From Pseudomonadota bacterium (lineage in GTDB: Bacteria > Pseudomonadota > Gammaproteobacteria > Steroidobacterales > Steroidobacteraceae), in assembly GCA_016713725.1 (NCBI GenBank), contig JADJOO010000023.1, positions 1 through 64,000 on the forward strand: a DNA stretch of 64,000 bases. The letters run 5' to 3'. Of this stretch, positions 38,190 through 47,963 are shown in pieces. The position numbers and the translations under genes are program-made. How positions within the stretch are numbered: position 1 is the first letter of the stretch; every line of letters starts with the position of its first letter. The notes below the pieces were generated by a model, which was given only the letters and a program-made list of their open reading frames with translations, made no database searches and was not told where the DNA came from.

Positions 38190-38809
38190 ATGGCGCAGAG
38201 CAATCACCGACCATCTTCAGTTTCATTCTCGAGCTGGTCTCGTTGGTGCCTCGCCATTGGCGTTACCCATCTCAGCGCTGCGCTGCCGCTTGCCAGCCTC
38301 CACACGGCTGCGGGGCGGTACCGCTCAAGGCTCCGAAAGCGGGAGCTGTGCCTCCCGCTCGGCTGGGCCGCCAAGAACACTGCCATGTTGCGGCAGGTCA
38401 CCAAGGATGGTCCCAGCAGGATTTTCGCAGCGCCGATTGGCGCTTCCACCACTTCTTCTACCTGCTCCTTGCCCCAACGCTCCTGCACGTCGCAGCAAGC
38501 CTGCTTGTGTCGACAGACGCTGTCGCACCCGGAGCTAACCTGCGGTCGGAGTTCGATCGGATCAGGGTTCCGTTCATGGTCGTGATGGCCGCGTTCTCGA
38601 TCGTCGTGGCGTTCGACGGATGGATTGTGGGTGTGGAGTCATTCTGGTCGGGATATCGTCCGATTCAGATATGGACGGTCGGGTTATACGTCGCGGGCGC
38701 CACTCTCGCTGGCGTCCCTGCGCAACGCATCGTCGCCGGACTCGTGCTCGTCACCTACCTGGCCGCCGGCTTCGTCTTCCGATACGTGCCCGGAGCATTC
38801 GGTTCCTGA
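38190..38809 (+). CDS. Broken small membrane protein gene (multiple frameshifts)
   Basis: The longest intact piece (about 38430-38809) encodes DWRFHHFFYLLLAPTLLHVA, FMVVMAAFSIVVAFDGWIVG, IQIWTVGLYVAGATLAGVPAQ and IVAGLVLVTYLAAGFVFRYVP, four probable transmembrane helices. Earlier pieces in other frames (TIFSFILELVSLV, then IGVTHLSAALPLASLHTAAGRYRS and NTAMLRQVTKDGPSRIF) read as a plausible N-terminal helix and cytoplasmic loop. Joining them needs at least two indels, the clearest near 38435 (GCAGCGCCGATTGG). I do not recognise the family. Whether it is a true pseudogene or sequence error is open; the neighbouring genes favour error. Confidence 0.55.
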
Positions 38810-38900
38810 GGCCGCCTGACAAGAATCCCTGCAGGAAGTGCCCGTTGCCGGGGCCATCGAGAGCAACCAACGCGGACCTGGGGGAAGCGCTCTTTCAAGC

Positions 38901-39137
38901 TCAGATCAACAGCTTCTTCGCTTCATCGAGCGATGGCACCTTGCCGCTGACTTTCACGGTGCCATCAACGACCAGCGCTGGCGTGAACATCACGCCGAAG
39001 TCGGCGAAACGCTTTACGTCAGTGACCTTTTCGAGTTCATAGGTCAGGCCCATGTCGTGCGCAGCCTGTTCAGCGACCGCCGTGAGCGCGCGGCATTTGG
39101 CGCAGCCGGAACCGAGGATCTGGATTCTCATGGTCAT
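38901..39137 (-). CDS. Small thioredoxin-fold redox protein (GSGCAKC)
   Basis: 78 residues: MTMRIQILGSGCAKCRALTAVAEQ with a CxxC active site at the first helix, GVMFTPALVVDGTVKVSGKVPS with the cis-Pro of the thioredoxin fold. This is the small redox-active disulphide protein type (TIGR00412 style). It is the last gene of an arsR-permease-redox operon, a grouping seen in arsenic and related oxyanion or thiol stress loci; it might recycle a thiol on the permease or reduce the substrate. MRIQILG (39131) is an alternative start. Confidence 0.88.
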   Translation of the reverse strand: MTMRIQILGSGCAKCRALTAVAEQAAHDMGLTYELEKVTDVKRFADFGVMFTPALVVDGTVKVSGKVPSLDEAKKLLI

Positions 39138-39163
39138 CTCCTGCGGGGTGACCCCGCCTCAGT

Positions 39164-40482
39164 TCAGCAAGGGGCCGTAACCCCAGCCCGTGATCGTCGC
39201 CATCACGATGACGACCAACATGTAGCGTGCCGGTCTTCTTGGGGCCGACAATCGAGTTGAGCACCAGCATGGCCGGCAGACTCAGGGCCGGGCCCGCGAG
39301 CAACAGTGCAAGTGAAGGGCCTGCGCCCATGCCACTGCCGACGAGCCCTTGCACGATAGGGACCTCGGTCAGCGTGGCGAAGTACATGAACGCGCCTGAA
39401 ACCGCGGCGAACAGGTTGGACGCGATCGAGTTACCGCCTACCAGGCTGCTGATCCATTCAGAGGGGATCATTCCTTCGTGTCCCGGGCGTCCGAGCAGGA
39501 AACCGGCCACGAGCACGCCGCCGAGCAACAGCGGCACGATCTGCTTGGTGTAATCCCAGGCCTGGTTGAACCACTCGCCGGCCTCGCCTTCGCGACCCGC
39601 CGTGAGCCAGGCGAGACCGAGCACGGCGACGAGGAACGGCCAGGTCGGGTGCCCGGGCAGGGCGATTGCAGTGATGACAGTTGCCACGGCGACAGCCGCA
39701 ATGCGCATCGACTCGAACTTGAACCAGCGCCACAGCATGGTCGCGAGCACTGCGCCGAGCAGCGAGGTGACCAGCCACTTGGTTGAGTAGACGGCAGCGA
39801 AGAAGCCCGTGGTCTGCGACGCAGCGCCCCAATTCGCAAAAACCAGGATGCCGACCAGCACCGCGAAGAATGCGGACGTTTGCGAAAGAGGACGTCCGCC
39901 CTCAGGCTCAGGCGACGCAACTGCGACGGCGGCCTTCTGTCGTTCCTCGTGGCGGAAAATCAACGCCATCAGCAAGCCGATGACCACGCTGAAACCCACG
40001 GCACCCGCCGCTCGCGCAAGGCCGAGCTGGACGCCCAGGACCTTGGCGGTCAACACGATCGCCAGCACGTTGATCGCCGGGCCCGAGTAGAGGAACGCCG
40101 TCGCCGGGCCGAGCCCTGCACCCATGCGGTAGATGCCCGAGAACAGCGGCAGCACCGTGCACGAACACACGGCCAGAATGGTTCCCGAGACGGATCCGAC
40201 GCCGTAGGCGAGCGGCTTGGGTGCGGTAGGTCCGAGAAAGCGCATGACCGACGCCTGCGAAACAAACGCGGCGATTGCGCCGGCGATCCAGAACGCCGGC
40301 AGCAGGCAGAGCACGACGTGCTCGCGCGCGTACCACTTCGTAAGTTCGAGAGCTTCGCTCACCGCGCCGTCGAAACGGGGCGTTCCAACCGGAAGGAAAT
40401 ACACCGCCGCAAACACGGCGGCGAGGAGTCCGAAAATCTTCAGTTCGTGGCGGATTGCGGGATTGAGCGTAAGGCTGGACAT
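39164..40482 (-). CDS. UPF0718/ArsP-like permease, frameshift near C terminus
   Basis: About 438 residues, ten or so transmembrane helices. Family hallmarks: AVCSCTVLPLFSGIYRMGAGLGPATAFLYSGPAINVLAI in the first half, with the CSC cysteine pair, and YFATLTEVPIVQGLVGSGMGAGPSLALLLAGPALSLPAML in the second. Relatives export organoarsenicals or other toxic species. One base is extra near 39224; without it the C terminus reads TYMLVVIVMATITGWGYGPLLN to the TGA at 39164, and the redox gene begins 26 nt later. As written, the frame runs on into that gene. 9 nt downstream of arsR. Confidence 0.87.
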
Positions 40483-40491
40483 GCCGACTCC

Positions 40492-40806
40492 TCAGGCGCA
40501 GCAAGCGACGCGTTGCGCCGGCTTGCCGGCACATGCGGCGTCGAGGCAGCGGACGAGCTCCGCGACGCAGGCGAGTTCGAGGCGATAGAAGATCTTCTGC
40601 CCGCGCTTGTCGCTCGAGACCACGCCCGCTTCACGCAGCACATCGAGGTGCTTCGAGGTGGTGGACCAGCCGAGGCCACAGGCCTCGACGAGATCGCAGA
40701 CGCAGCGCTCGCCGGCGGTGAGGGTGCGTACCAGGGTCAGGCGTGCCGGACTGCCCAACGCCTTGAAGACGACGTCAGGCGCGGTTGGACCAGCTTTCGG
40801 GGGCAT
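40492..40806 (-). CDS. arsR: ArsR/SmtB-family metalloregulator
   Basis: 104 residues, winged helix. The alpha-3 thiolate motif ERCVCDLVEACG (C35, C37) is that of As(III)/Sb(III)-sensing ArsR proteins, with a further vicinal cysteine pair at the C terminus (VACCA). Recognition helix STTSKHLDVLREAGVV. It should repress its own operon (arsR, permease, thioredoxin-like gene), dissociating when a thiophilic metalloid binds. A perfect-arm palindrome sits 12 nt upstream of its ATG. Confidence 0.9.
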   Translation of the reverse strand: MPPKAGPTAPDVVFKALGSPARLTLVRTLTAGERCVCDLVEACGLGWSTTSKHLDVLREAGVVSSDKRGQKIFYRLELACVAELVRCLDAACAGKPAQRVACCA

Positions 40807-40818
40807 GCCGGGAATTGT

Positions 40819-40838
40819 ATTTCGTCATATGGCGAAAT
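40819..40838. promoter_or_regulatory. ArsR operator palindrome
   Basis: ATTTCGTCATATGGCGAAAT: outer 6-bp arms ATTTCG/CGAAAT and inner CATATG are self-complementary with only the two spacer bases off. It lies between -10-like and start-codon distance of arsR, as expected for autorepression. It is AT-rich in an otherwise GC-rich region. Confidence 0.75.
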
Positions 40839-41023
40839 GATGTTCGCAGTTTCCGCAAGGCAATGCCTGGATCGGGAGAGATCGATGCAGTCGATGCACC
40901 GGAGATCGTCGAGCAGACCGGAGCCTGGCCCAGTCAGCGACGTTCCCAGCGACTTGACGCTCAAACTGAAACGTCAATCCACGGTGTTCAACTCAGGGTC
41001 CGTCGGCAAATCGCAATCAAGCC

Positions 41024-42753
41024 TCAGGGCAGATACCCCGGACCCCGCACGACTCGTCCCGGCTTTGCACCCGTGTGCCCGCCATTGCGGAGCACGGGCA
41101 CGCCATTGACGACGACGTGCTCCACACCGACTGCATACTGTTTTGGCGCGTCGAATGTCGCCTTGTCCGCAATGGTCGCGGGGTCGAAGACGACGACGTC
41201 CGCAAAGCAATTCACGTCGAGGCAACCACGGTCCTGCAGCTTCCAGGTGGACGCCGGCAGCCGCGTGAGGCGGCGGATCGCCTCCTCCAGCGGCATCAGT
41301 TTTTCGTCGCGCGAGTACTTGCCCAGCAGGCGCGCGAAGTTGCCATAGGCGCGCGGGTGCGTGCTCGACTTCATGAACACGCCTTCCGGCGCCAGCGCTT
41401 CGGCATCGGAACCGAGGCTGACCCAAGGCTGCGAGAGCCCGAGCTTGACGTTGTCCTCGCTCATCAGGAAATAGATCACCTGCACGCGTGAGTTGTCCTC
41501 GATCACGAGATCCACGATCGTGTCCTCGGCGCTCGTGCCGCGCATCTTCATCACGTCTGCCAGCGTCTTGCCGGTGAGCGGCTTGAGCGCAGGGTTCTTG
41601 AAGCCGACGAGCAGGACGCGGTCCGGCGACCCCGCCGTGCGGAAGAGGTTCTCCTCCCCAGCGGGTGGGTTGCGGATTTCTCGATCACGCGCGCACGCTG
41701 TTGCGGGTCCTTCAGCCGCGCAATCCAGGCATCGAGTCCGCCTGCCTGCACCCACAACGGCATCGCGGCATCGAAGCCGGTCGATCCCGCGGTGTAGGTG
41801 TACATGTTTGCGCTGACGGCCACGCCCTGCCGGCGAGCCTCCTCGATCTTCGCGATCGCGCGCGCCATGTTGCCCCAGTTGGCCTCGCCAGCTGCCTTCA
41901 AGTGATACGCCTCGCCGTGACCGCCGGACGCGCGGGTGATCTCGATCAGCTCGTCGATCGCAGTCTCCAGCCGGTGGCTTTCGTTGCGCACGTGCGAGAC
42001 GTACCCGCCGCCCGATTCCGCGGCCGCCTGCGCCAGCGCGATCAGTTCGGGCGTCTCGGCAAAGAATGCCGGCGCATAGATAAGCGAACTGCCGACGCCC
42101 AGCGCGCCCTCGCGCATGGCCTGCCGCACGAGTTCCTGCATTTGCAGCAGTTCGGTGGGCGTTGGATCGCGATCATCCTCGCCGAGCACGTAAACGCGCA
42201 CGCTCGTCGCGCCGACGAAGGAAGCTACGTTCAGCGAGATGCCACGACGCACGAGTGAGTCGAGATACTCGCCGAGCGTCGTCCAGTCGATGGGGTACTT
42301 GATATCGCCCTGGTGCTGGAGGATGTCGGCCTTCATCGCGTCGTTGAGCGGACCTCCTGATTCGCCTTCGCCCATGATCTCGAGCGTGACCCCCTGCTTG
42401 AGGTCGCTCATGCCCCGGCCGTCCGCGATCAGTGACAGGTTGGCCCACGACAGCACGTTGATGATGCCAGGTGCGACAGCCCTGCCGCTCGCGTCGATCT
42501 CGGTCGACGCCCTGGCACCGGAGAGGTCACCGACCGAGGCGACACGGTCGCCACGAATGCCGACATCGGCGTACCGGCCCGGCATGCCGGAGCCATCGTA
42601 GAGCGTGCCATTGCGGACGATGAGGTCGTAGGTGTCCGCAGACTGCGCTGGCGTCATCGCTGCCGGGGTGGGTCGAGGCGAGCCTGCGCAACCCGCCAGT
42701 ACCACCGAACAGGCAAGGGCGGACATGACCGGAAATCGACGCCTGGTGTTCAT
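41024..42753 (-). CDS. N-acyl-D-amino-acid deacylase family lipoprotein, 1-nt frameshift, HxH motif absent
   Basis: About 576 residues. Lipobox SVVLAGCAG at the N terminus predicts a periplasmic lipoprotein. The amidohydrolase body follows: YDLIVRNGTLYDGSGMPGRYADVGI, YVSHVRNESHRLETAIDELI and EAYHLKAAG. In D-aminoacylases the first metal motif is PGFIDxHxH; here that place reads PGIINVLSWANLSL, so both early histidines are missing and metal content must differ. Near 41676 a G is missing (ATCGAGAAATCC); repairing it joins EEIRNPPAGEENLFRTAGSPDRVLL and the end VVVNGVPVLRNGGHTGAKPGRVVRG. Substrate uncertain; probably N-acyl-D-amino acids or related dipeptides. Confidence 0.82.
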
Positions 42754-42812
42754 TGAGTTCCCCGGGAACGGACGGCAGAAACGGACAGTTGCGGGCAGGC
42801 TGCAAATCGAGT

Positions 42813-43721
42813 TCAGACTCCCATCGCGGCGGCGCGGCCGGCCGGCGCACGAACGCCAAGCGCGTGGCAGATGGCCACGGTCAGCTCGGCGCGGTTCAAC
42901 GTGTAGAAGTGGAATTCCGTCACCCCGTTCTGCTGCAGGCGCTTGACCTGCTCGATCGCGCAGCTGGCCGCAATCAGCCGGCGCGTTTCCGGGTCGTCCT
43001 CGAGTCCGTCGAAGCGGTGCACGAGCCAGTCCGGCACGCTGGTGCCGCAGCGCTTGGCGAACCTGAGCATGTGCGGGAAACGCGTGATCGGCAGGATGCC
43101 CGGCACGATCTCGGCATCGATGCCAGCCGCCGCGCACTGGTCGCGGAAGCGCAGGAAGATGTCGGTGTCGAAGAAAAACTGGGTGATCGCGCGATTGGCG
43201 CCCGCGTCGATCTTCGCGCGCAGGTTGTCGAGATCGAATGTCGCGCCCGGCGCTTCCGGGTGCACCTCCGGGTACGCCGCCACCGAGATGTCGAAATTGC
43301 CGACGCTGTGCAACCCACGCACCAGGTCGACCGCGTACGCGAAGCCCTCCGGATGCGGGCGGTACGTCGTCTGGCCGGGCGGCATGTCGCCGCGCAGCGC
43401 CACGAGGTGGCGCACCCCCATGTCCCAGTAGCCGCGTGCAATGTCGAGAATCTCGCCAGCGGGCGCGCCGACGCAAGTGAGATGCGGCGACGGGGTCAAC
43501 GCCGTCTCGCGGAGGATGCGCGCAACGACATTGTGGGTGCGTTCGCGCGTGGACCCGTCGGCGCCGTAGGTCACCGAAACGAACCGCGGCTTCAGCGGCG
43601 CGAGTCGCTGGATCGACTCCCAGAGCAGTTGTTCCATTCCATCGTCGTTGGGCGGGAAGAACTCGAACGAAACGGCAGGCGCGCCTCGGGAGACGGCTTT
43701 ATCCACAGTCGTGGCCATCAT
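42813..43721 (-). CDS. metF: Methylenetetrahydrofolate reductase
   Basis: 302 residues. Reduces 5,10-CH2-THF to 5-CH3-THF with FAD for methionine synthesis. Motifs: VSFEFFPPNDDGMEQLLWESI (catalytic Glu), VSVTYGADGSTRERT, RGYWDMGVRHLVALRGDMP, RAITQFFFDTDIFLRF and CAIEQVKRLQQNGVTEFHFYTLNR. MMATTVDK follows an AGGA purine tract; an ATG 11 codons upstream is in the same frame but would put the purine tract inside the gene. No ahcY or metH neighbour. I see no convincing SAM or SAH riboswitch upstream. Confidence 0.95.
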   Translation of the reverse strand: MMATTVDKAVSRGAPAVSFEFFPPNDDGMEQLLWESIQRLAPLKPRFVSVTYGADGSTRERTHNVVARILRETALTPSPHLTCVGAPAGEILDIARGYWDMGVRHLVALRGDMPPGQTTYRPHPEGFAYAVDLVRGLHSVGNFDISVAAYPEVHPEAPGATFDLDNLRAKIDAGANRAITQFFFDTDIFLRFRDQCAAAGIDAEIVPGILPITRFPHMLRFAKRCGTSVPDWLVHRFDGLEDDPETRRLIAASCAIEQVKRLQQNGVTEFHFYTLNRAELTVAICHALGVRAPAGRAAAMGV

Positions 43722-43812
43722 GGCGATATCTGTTCCTGGAGTCGCAGCCGCCATTTTCCATGCTTTGCATCGCAAAGTCCCCTCCCTGCCGCAGCGTCGG
43801 GCGCCAAGCCCG

Positions 43813-44728
43813 TCAGTGCACGCCAGTTGCCGCTGGACCGGGGCCCGCGAAAAGCGCAACGCAGTCGACTGCATCCAGGCGGTACGCGCGGCTGCAGAAT
43901 TCGCAGCGCACCTCGACCAGGCCGAACTCCTCGACCATCGAGTCGACTTCGTCGCGGCCCAGCGCCCGCAGCATGTTCTCGACGCGTTCGCGCGAGCAGC
44001 GGCAGCGGAAGAACACCGGGGCCGACTCGAACATCCGCACGTCGTCTTCACTGAACAGCCGATGCAGCAGCTTCTCGTCGTCGAGTTCGGCGAGTTCCTC
44101 GCCGGTGACCGTGTCCGCCACCAGCTGCACACGACGCCATGCATCTTCCACCTCGTCCTCCGACACGGTGCCGGCACCCGACTCCAGCACTCCCGTCGGC
44201 CTGGCCGTGACCGGCAATCGTTGCAGCAGCAGCCCGCTGACGTTCTCGCCATCCGCATGCAGCCAGAGTCGCGTGGGCAACTGCTCGGAGCTTTCGAAGT
44301 ATTCACGCAGGCATTCGCTCATCGAAGCGCCGGCGAGCGGCACGACACCCTGGTAGCGATTCGCCGCGCCTTCGTTCTCGATCGTCACCGTCAGCGTGCC
44401 GTCACCCGACAATTCGCGGAGATCCCCGGTAGCGGGCGGCTCACGGAACCGCGCAACGGCACGCAGGGCGAGCCCATCCGTGCACTCGACGACCAGGAGG
44501 TGCATGGGGCCCGCGCCGCGCAGTTGCAGCGTCAGCAACCCGTGGAACTTGAGCGTCGACGCAAGCAATGCCGCTGCCGCGACTGCCTCGCCGAGGGTGT
44601 TGCGCACCCGCTCAGGGGTAGTCGTGGTGCTCCATCATGGCCTTCCACGCCGGCCCGAGATGCACGAGCTGCCCGCGGAACGGATACCGCTCGAAGACGA
44701 ACCGACGCAGCGTGTCGACTTCCGCCAT
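43813..44728 (-). CDS. hslO: Redox-regulated chaperone Hsp33, 1-nt frameshift
   Basis: Heat-shock holdase activated by oxidation of a zinc-cysteine cluster. ATG 44728 begins MAEVDTLRRFVFERYPFRGQ. The frame stops after HHDYP because the C-run at 44621 has four Cs; with three it continues ERVRNTLGEAVAAAALLASTLKFHG. The zinc ligands are CRCSRERV (CxC) and CEFCSRAYRL (CxxC) near the C terminus. The repaired protein has about 304 residues, slightly long but normal. Seven nt downstream of fumA. Confidence 0.9.
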
Positions 44729-44735
44729 CGAGCGA

Positions 44736-46265
44736 TCAGGCCACGCGAACCGGGATCTTCAACGTGCGGATCTTCTCCGACCATTCGGCCGGCGCGGTGT
44801 TGTGCACCGACGTGCCCTGCGCGTCGACCGCGACGGTGACAGGCATGTCCTTCACGTCGAACTCGTAGATCGCTTCCATGCCCAGTTCTTCGAATGCGAC
44901 CACTCGCGACGTACGGATCGCCTTCGACACCAGGTAGGCCGCGCCGCCCACCGCCATCAGGTAGGCCGCCTTGTGCTTCTTGATCGATTCGATCGCGACA
45001 GGGCCGCGCTCGGACTTGCCGATCATGACGATCAGGCCGGTTTTCTCGAGCATCATGTCCGTGAACTTGTCCATGCGCGTCGCGGTCGTCGGACCCGCGG
45101 GACCCACGACTTCGTCGCGCACCGGATCGACCGGACCGACGTAGTAGATCGCTCGGTTCGTGAAGTCGACGCCCGGCGGCAGGCCCTGCCCGCTCGCGAA
45201 CAGGTCGGCGATGCGCTTGTGCGCCGCGTCCCGCCCGGTGAGCATCTTGCCGTTCAGCAGCAGCGTTTCGCCCGGCTGCCAGCTCGCAACTTCGGCGCGC
45301 GTGAGCGTGTCGAGATCGACCCGCTTCGAGTTGCCTCCAGCGGTCCACGTGACCGTCGGCCACTGGTCGAGCGACGGCGGCTCGAGCGCCGCGGGGCCGC
45401 TGCCATCGAGCACAAAGTGCACATGGCGCGTGGCGGCGCAGTTCGGGATCATCGCGACGGGCTTCGACGCCGCGTGCGTCGGGAACAGCTTGAGCTTCAC
45501 GTCGAGCACGGTCGTGAGCCCGCCGAGACCCTGCGCGCCGATGCCGAGCGCGTTGACCTTCTCATACAGCTCGATGCGCAGCTCGTCGGCCTTGCTCTGC
45601 GGGCCACGCGCGAGCAGCTCGTGCATGTCGAGTGGCTCCATCAGCGCTTCCTTCGCCAGCAGCATGGCCTTTTCAGCCGTGCCGCCCACGCCGATGCCCA
45701 GCATGCCGGGCGGGCACCAGCCGGCGCCCATCGTGGGCACCGTCTTGAGCACCCAGTCGACGATCGAGTCGCTCGGGTTGAGCATCACGAACTTGGACTT
45801 GTTCTCCGAACCGCCGCCCTTCGCCGCGACAGTCACTTCGACCTCGTCGCCCGGGACCAGTTCGACGTGGAACACGGCGGGTGAGTTGTCCTTCGTGTTC
45901 TTGCGCGCGAACAGCGGGTCGTCGACGACCGATGCGCGCAGCTTGTTGTCGGGGTGGTTGTACGCGCGGCGAACGCCTTCGTTGATCATGTCGGCCAGGC
46001 TGCGCTTGGTGGCCCAGCGCACGTCCATGCCCACCTTCAGGAACATGTTGACGATGCCGGTGTCCTGGCAGAGCGGGCGCTTGCCCTCGGCGCACATGCG
46101 CGAGTTCGTCAGGATCTGCGCGATCGCATCCTTGGCCGCCGGCGACTGCTCGCGCTCATAGGCGCGCCCGAGATGCTCGATGTAATCGAGTGGATGGTAA
46201 TAGGAAATGAACTGCAGCGCGTCGGCGACGCTCTGGATGAAGTCGTCCTCGCGAATTACGGTCAT
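44736..46265 (-). CDS. fumA: Fumarate hydratase class I (iron-sulphur)
   Basis: 509 residues. Hydrates fumarate to malate using a [4Fe-4S] cluster. Cluster and active-site motifs: CAEGKRPLCQDTGIVNMFLKVG (first Cys), KFVMLNPSDS, GAGWCPPGMLGIGVGGTAEKAMLLAKEAL, NCAATRHVHFVLDG and GPTTATRMDKF. Same length as E. coli FumA/FumB. The ATG is 12 nt from the arm of a G-rich repeat that fills the gap to gatB. A flanking operon with hslO and gatB is suggested by short gaps, but the repeat may cut it. Confidence 0.95.
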   Translation of the reverse strand: MTVIREDDFIQSVADALQFISYYHPLDYIEHLGRAYEREQSPAAKDAIAQILTNSRMCAEGKRPLCQDTGIVNMFLKVGMDVRWATKRSLADMINEGVRRAYNHPDNKLRASVVDDPLFARKNTKDNSPAVFHVELVPGDEVEVTVAAKGGGSENKSKFVMLNPSDSIVDWVLKTVPTMGAGWCPPGMLGIGVGGTAEKAMLLAKEALMEPLDMHELLARGPQSKADELRIELYEKVNALGIGAQGLGGLTTVLDVKLKLFPTHAASKPVAMIPNCAATRHVHFVLDGSGPAALEPPSLDQWPTVTWTAGGNSKRVDLDTLTRAEVASWQPGETLLLNGKMLTGRDAAHKRIADLFASGQGLPPGVDFTNRAIYYVGPVDPVRDEVVGPAGPTTATRMDKFTDMMLEKTGLIVMIGKSERGPVAIESIKKHKAAYLMAVGGAAYLVSKAIRTSRVVAFEELGMEAIYEFDVKDMPVTVAVDAQGTSVHNTAPAEWSEKIRTLKIPVRVA

Positions 46266-46277
46266 GGCTGCAGAACC

Positions 46278-46312
46278 AGGGGTTAGGGGATGGGGGTTAG
46301 GGGATAGTCGGA
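46278..46312. repeat. G-rich heptamer repeat, family B, single arm
   Basis: AGGGGTT, AGGGGAT, GGGGGTT, AGGGGAT, AGTCGGA in tandem. Only one arm is present, in the 65-nt gap between gatB and fumA. The sequence matches the arms at 9287-9381 and 25944-26064. Confidence 0.8.
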
Positions 46313-46330
46313 AGCGCGTTGCGCCGTCGA

Positions 46331-47767
46331 TCAGCCAGAGAGCTTGCGCTTGAGCAGGTCGTTGAGCTGCGCGGGGTTGGCCTTGCCACCGGTCGCCTTC
46401 ATGACCTGGCCGACGAAGAAGCCAAACAGCTTGTCCTTGCCCGAACGGTAGTCTGCAAGCTGCCCGGGGTTCTTCGCCATGACGTCGTCGATGGCCGACT
46501 CGATCGCCGACGTGTCGGTGATCTGCCGCAGGCCCTTGGCCTCGATGATCTCGTCGGCGCCCTTGCCGTCCGACCACATCGCCTCGAAGACTTCCTTGGC
46601 GATCTTGCCGGAGATGGTGTTGTCCTGGATGCGTGAGAGCAGGCCGGCGAGCGAGTCGGCACTGACACGACTCTGCACGATGTCGAGGGCGTCCTTGTTG
46701 AGCGCGCCCGCGAGATCGCCCATCACCCAGTTGGCCGCGAGCTTGGGTTGGCCTCCGAGCTTGCGCACGACTGTCTCGTAGTAGCCCGCGAGTTCGCGGC
46801 TCGATGTCAGCACGCCTGCGTCGTACTCGGAGAGGCCGTGATCGCGCACGAACCTCGCCGCCTTTTCATCCGGCAGCTCGGGCATCGTGGCCCGCACCTG
46901 CTCGATCGTCGCTTCGTCGATCACGAGTGGCAGCAGGTCAGGATCCGGGAAGTAGCGGTAGTCGTTCGCCTCCTCCTTCGAGCGCATCGAGCGCGTTTCG
47001 CCCTTGTCGGCGTCGTAAAGACGCGTTTCCTGCCTGACCTTGCCGCCGCCCTCGAGCAGTTCGATCTGGCGCTCGACTTCGTAATTGATGGCGCGTTCGA
47101 CAAAACGGAACGAGTTGACGTTCTTGATCTCGGCACGGGTGCCGAACTCGGCCTGGCCGACAGGACGCACGGACACATTCGCGTCACAGCGGAACGAGCC
47201 TTCCTGCATGTTGCCATCGCAGATCTCGAGGTAGCGGACCAGCGTGTGGATCTTCTTCAGGTACGCGATCGCTTCCCTGGCCGAGCGCATGTCCGGCTCG
47301 GAAACAATCTCGAGCAGCGGCGTGCCGGCGCGGTTCAGGTCGATGCCCGACAGGCCGTGGAAGTCCTCGTGCAGCGACTTGCCCGCGTCTTCTTCGAGGT
47401 GCGCGCGCGTGATCCCGATCGTTTTGCGAGTGCCATCTTCGAGCACGATCTCGAGCGAGCCGTCCTCGACGACCGGCCGCTCGTACTGACTGATCTGGTA
47501 GCCCTTAGGCAGGTCGGGGTAGAAGTAATTCTTGCGCGCGAAGATTGAACGGCGCGAGATCCTCGAACCCGTCGCGACGCCGAAGCGGATCGCCATGCGC
47601 ACGGCGTCGCCGTTCAGCACCGGCAACACGCCCGGGTAACCCAGGTCGACGAGGTTGGCCTGCGTGTTCGGATCCGCGCCGTAGGCGGTGGCGGATCCCG
47701 AAAAGATCTTGCTGCGCGTGGCGAGCTGCGCGTGGATCTCGAGGCCGATGACGGTTTCCCAGCTCAT
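46331..47767 (-). CDS. gatB: Aspartyl/glutamyl-tRNA amidotransferase subunit B
   Basis: 478 residues. GatB carries the kinase/amidation site that binds misacylated Glu-tRNAGln or Asp-tRNAAsn. Motifs: VIGLEIHAQLATRSKIFSG, PGVLPVLNGDAV, ARKNYFYPDLPKGYQISQYE, EEDAGKSLHEDF, GTPLLEIVSEPDMRS and MQEGSFRCDANVSVRP, with a YqeY tail domain at the C terminus (NPGQLADYRSGKDKLFGFFVGQVMKA). The heptamer repeat ends 5 nt before the ATG and no purine-rich ribosome binding site is left on the coding strand (CACTTCTT ATG). Confidence 0.96.
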   Translation of the reverse strand: MSWETVIGLEIHAQLATRSKIFSGSATAYGADPNTQANLVDLGYPGVLPVLNGDAVRMAIRFGVATGSRISRRSIFARKNYFYPDLPKGYQISQYERPVVEDGSLEIVLEDGTRKTIGITRAHLEEDAGKSLHEDFHGLSGIDLNRAGTPLLEIVSEPDMRSAREAIAYLKKIHTLVRYLEICDGNMQEGSFRCDANVSVRPVGQAEFGTRAEIKNVNSFRFVERAINYEVERQIELLEGGGKVRQETRLYDADKGETRSMRSKEEANDYRYFPDPDLLPLVIDEATIEQVRATMPELPDEKAARFVRDHGLSEYDAGVLTSSRELAGYYETVVRKLGGQPKLAANWVMGDLAGALNKDALDIVQSRVSADSLAGLLSRIQDNTISGKIAKEVFEAMWSDGKGADEIIEAKGLRQITDTSAIESAIDDVMAKNPGQLADYRSGKDKLFGFFVGQVMKATGGKANPAQLNDLLKRKLSG

Positions 47768-47771
47768 AAGA

Positions 47772-47960
47772 AGTGATTAGTGATTAGTGATTAGTGATTG
47801 GTGATTAGTGATTAGTGATTAGTGATTAGTGATTAGTGATTAGTGAATAGTGATCGGTCGGCACCGAGGGTCCCGCCGTACTCGTTGCGTTCTCGACCAG
47901 TGATGCAAATCTCAATGCCGCTTCTCCGACTAATCACTAATCACGAATCACTAATCACTT
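47772..47960. repeat. Heptamer (TGATTAG) inverted repeat array, family C, copy 2
   Basis: Left arm 47772-47855 has about twelve TGATTAG-type units; right arm 47929-47960 has the complement (CTAATCA units). The spacer is 73 nt. It exactly fills the gap between gatA (stop 47964) and gatB (start 47767). Confidence 0.85.
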
Positions 47961-47963
47961 CCT

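Noticed and set aside
35957..38203. A 748-codon open frame on the minus strand opposite the monooxygenase and M28 peptidase genes
   Set aside because: Both sense frames carry catalytic motifs; the antisense frame has none and is explained by codon bias.
40840..41023. Small gene between the ArsR operator and the D-aminoacylase gene
   Set aside because: Short frames exist on both strands but none has a ribosome binding site, domain or conserved-looking composition; I see nothing in this gap.
43722..43812. SAM or SAH riboswitch ahead of metF
   Set aside because: Some GC-rich motifs resemble parts of an SAH riboswitch, but no complete conserved core or supporting helices could be aligned by eye.
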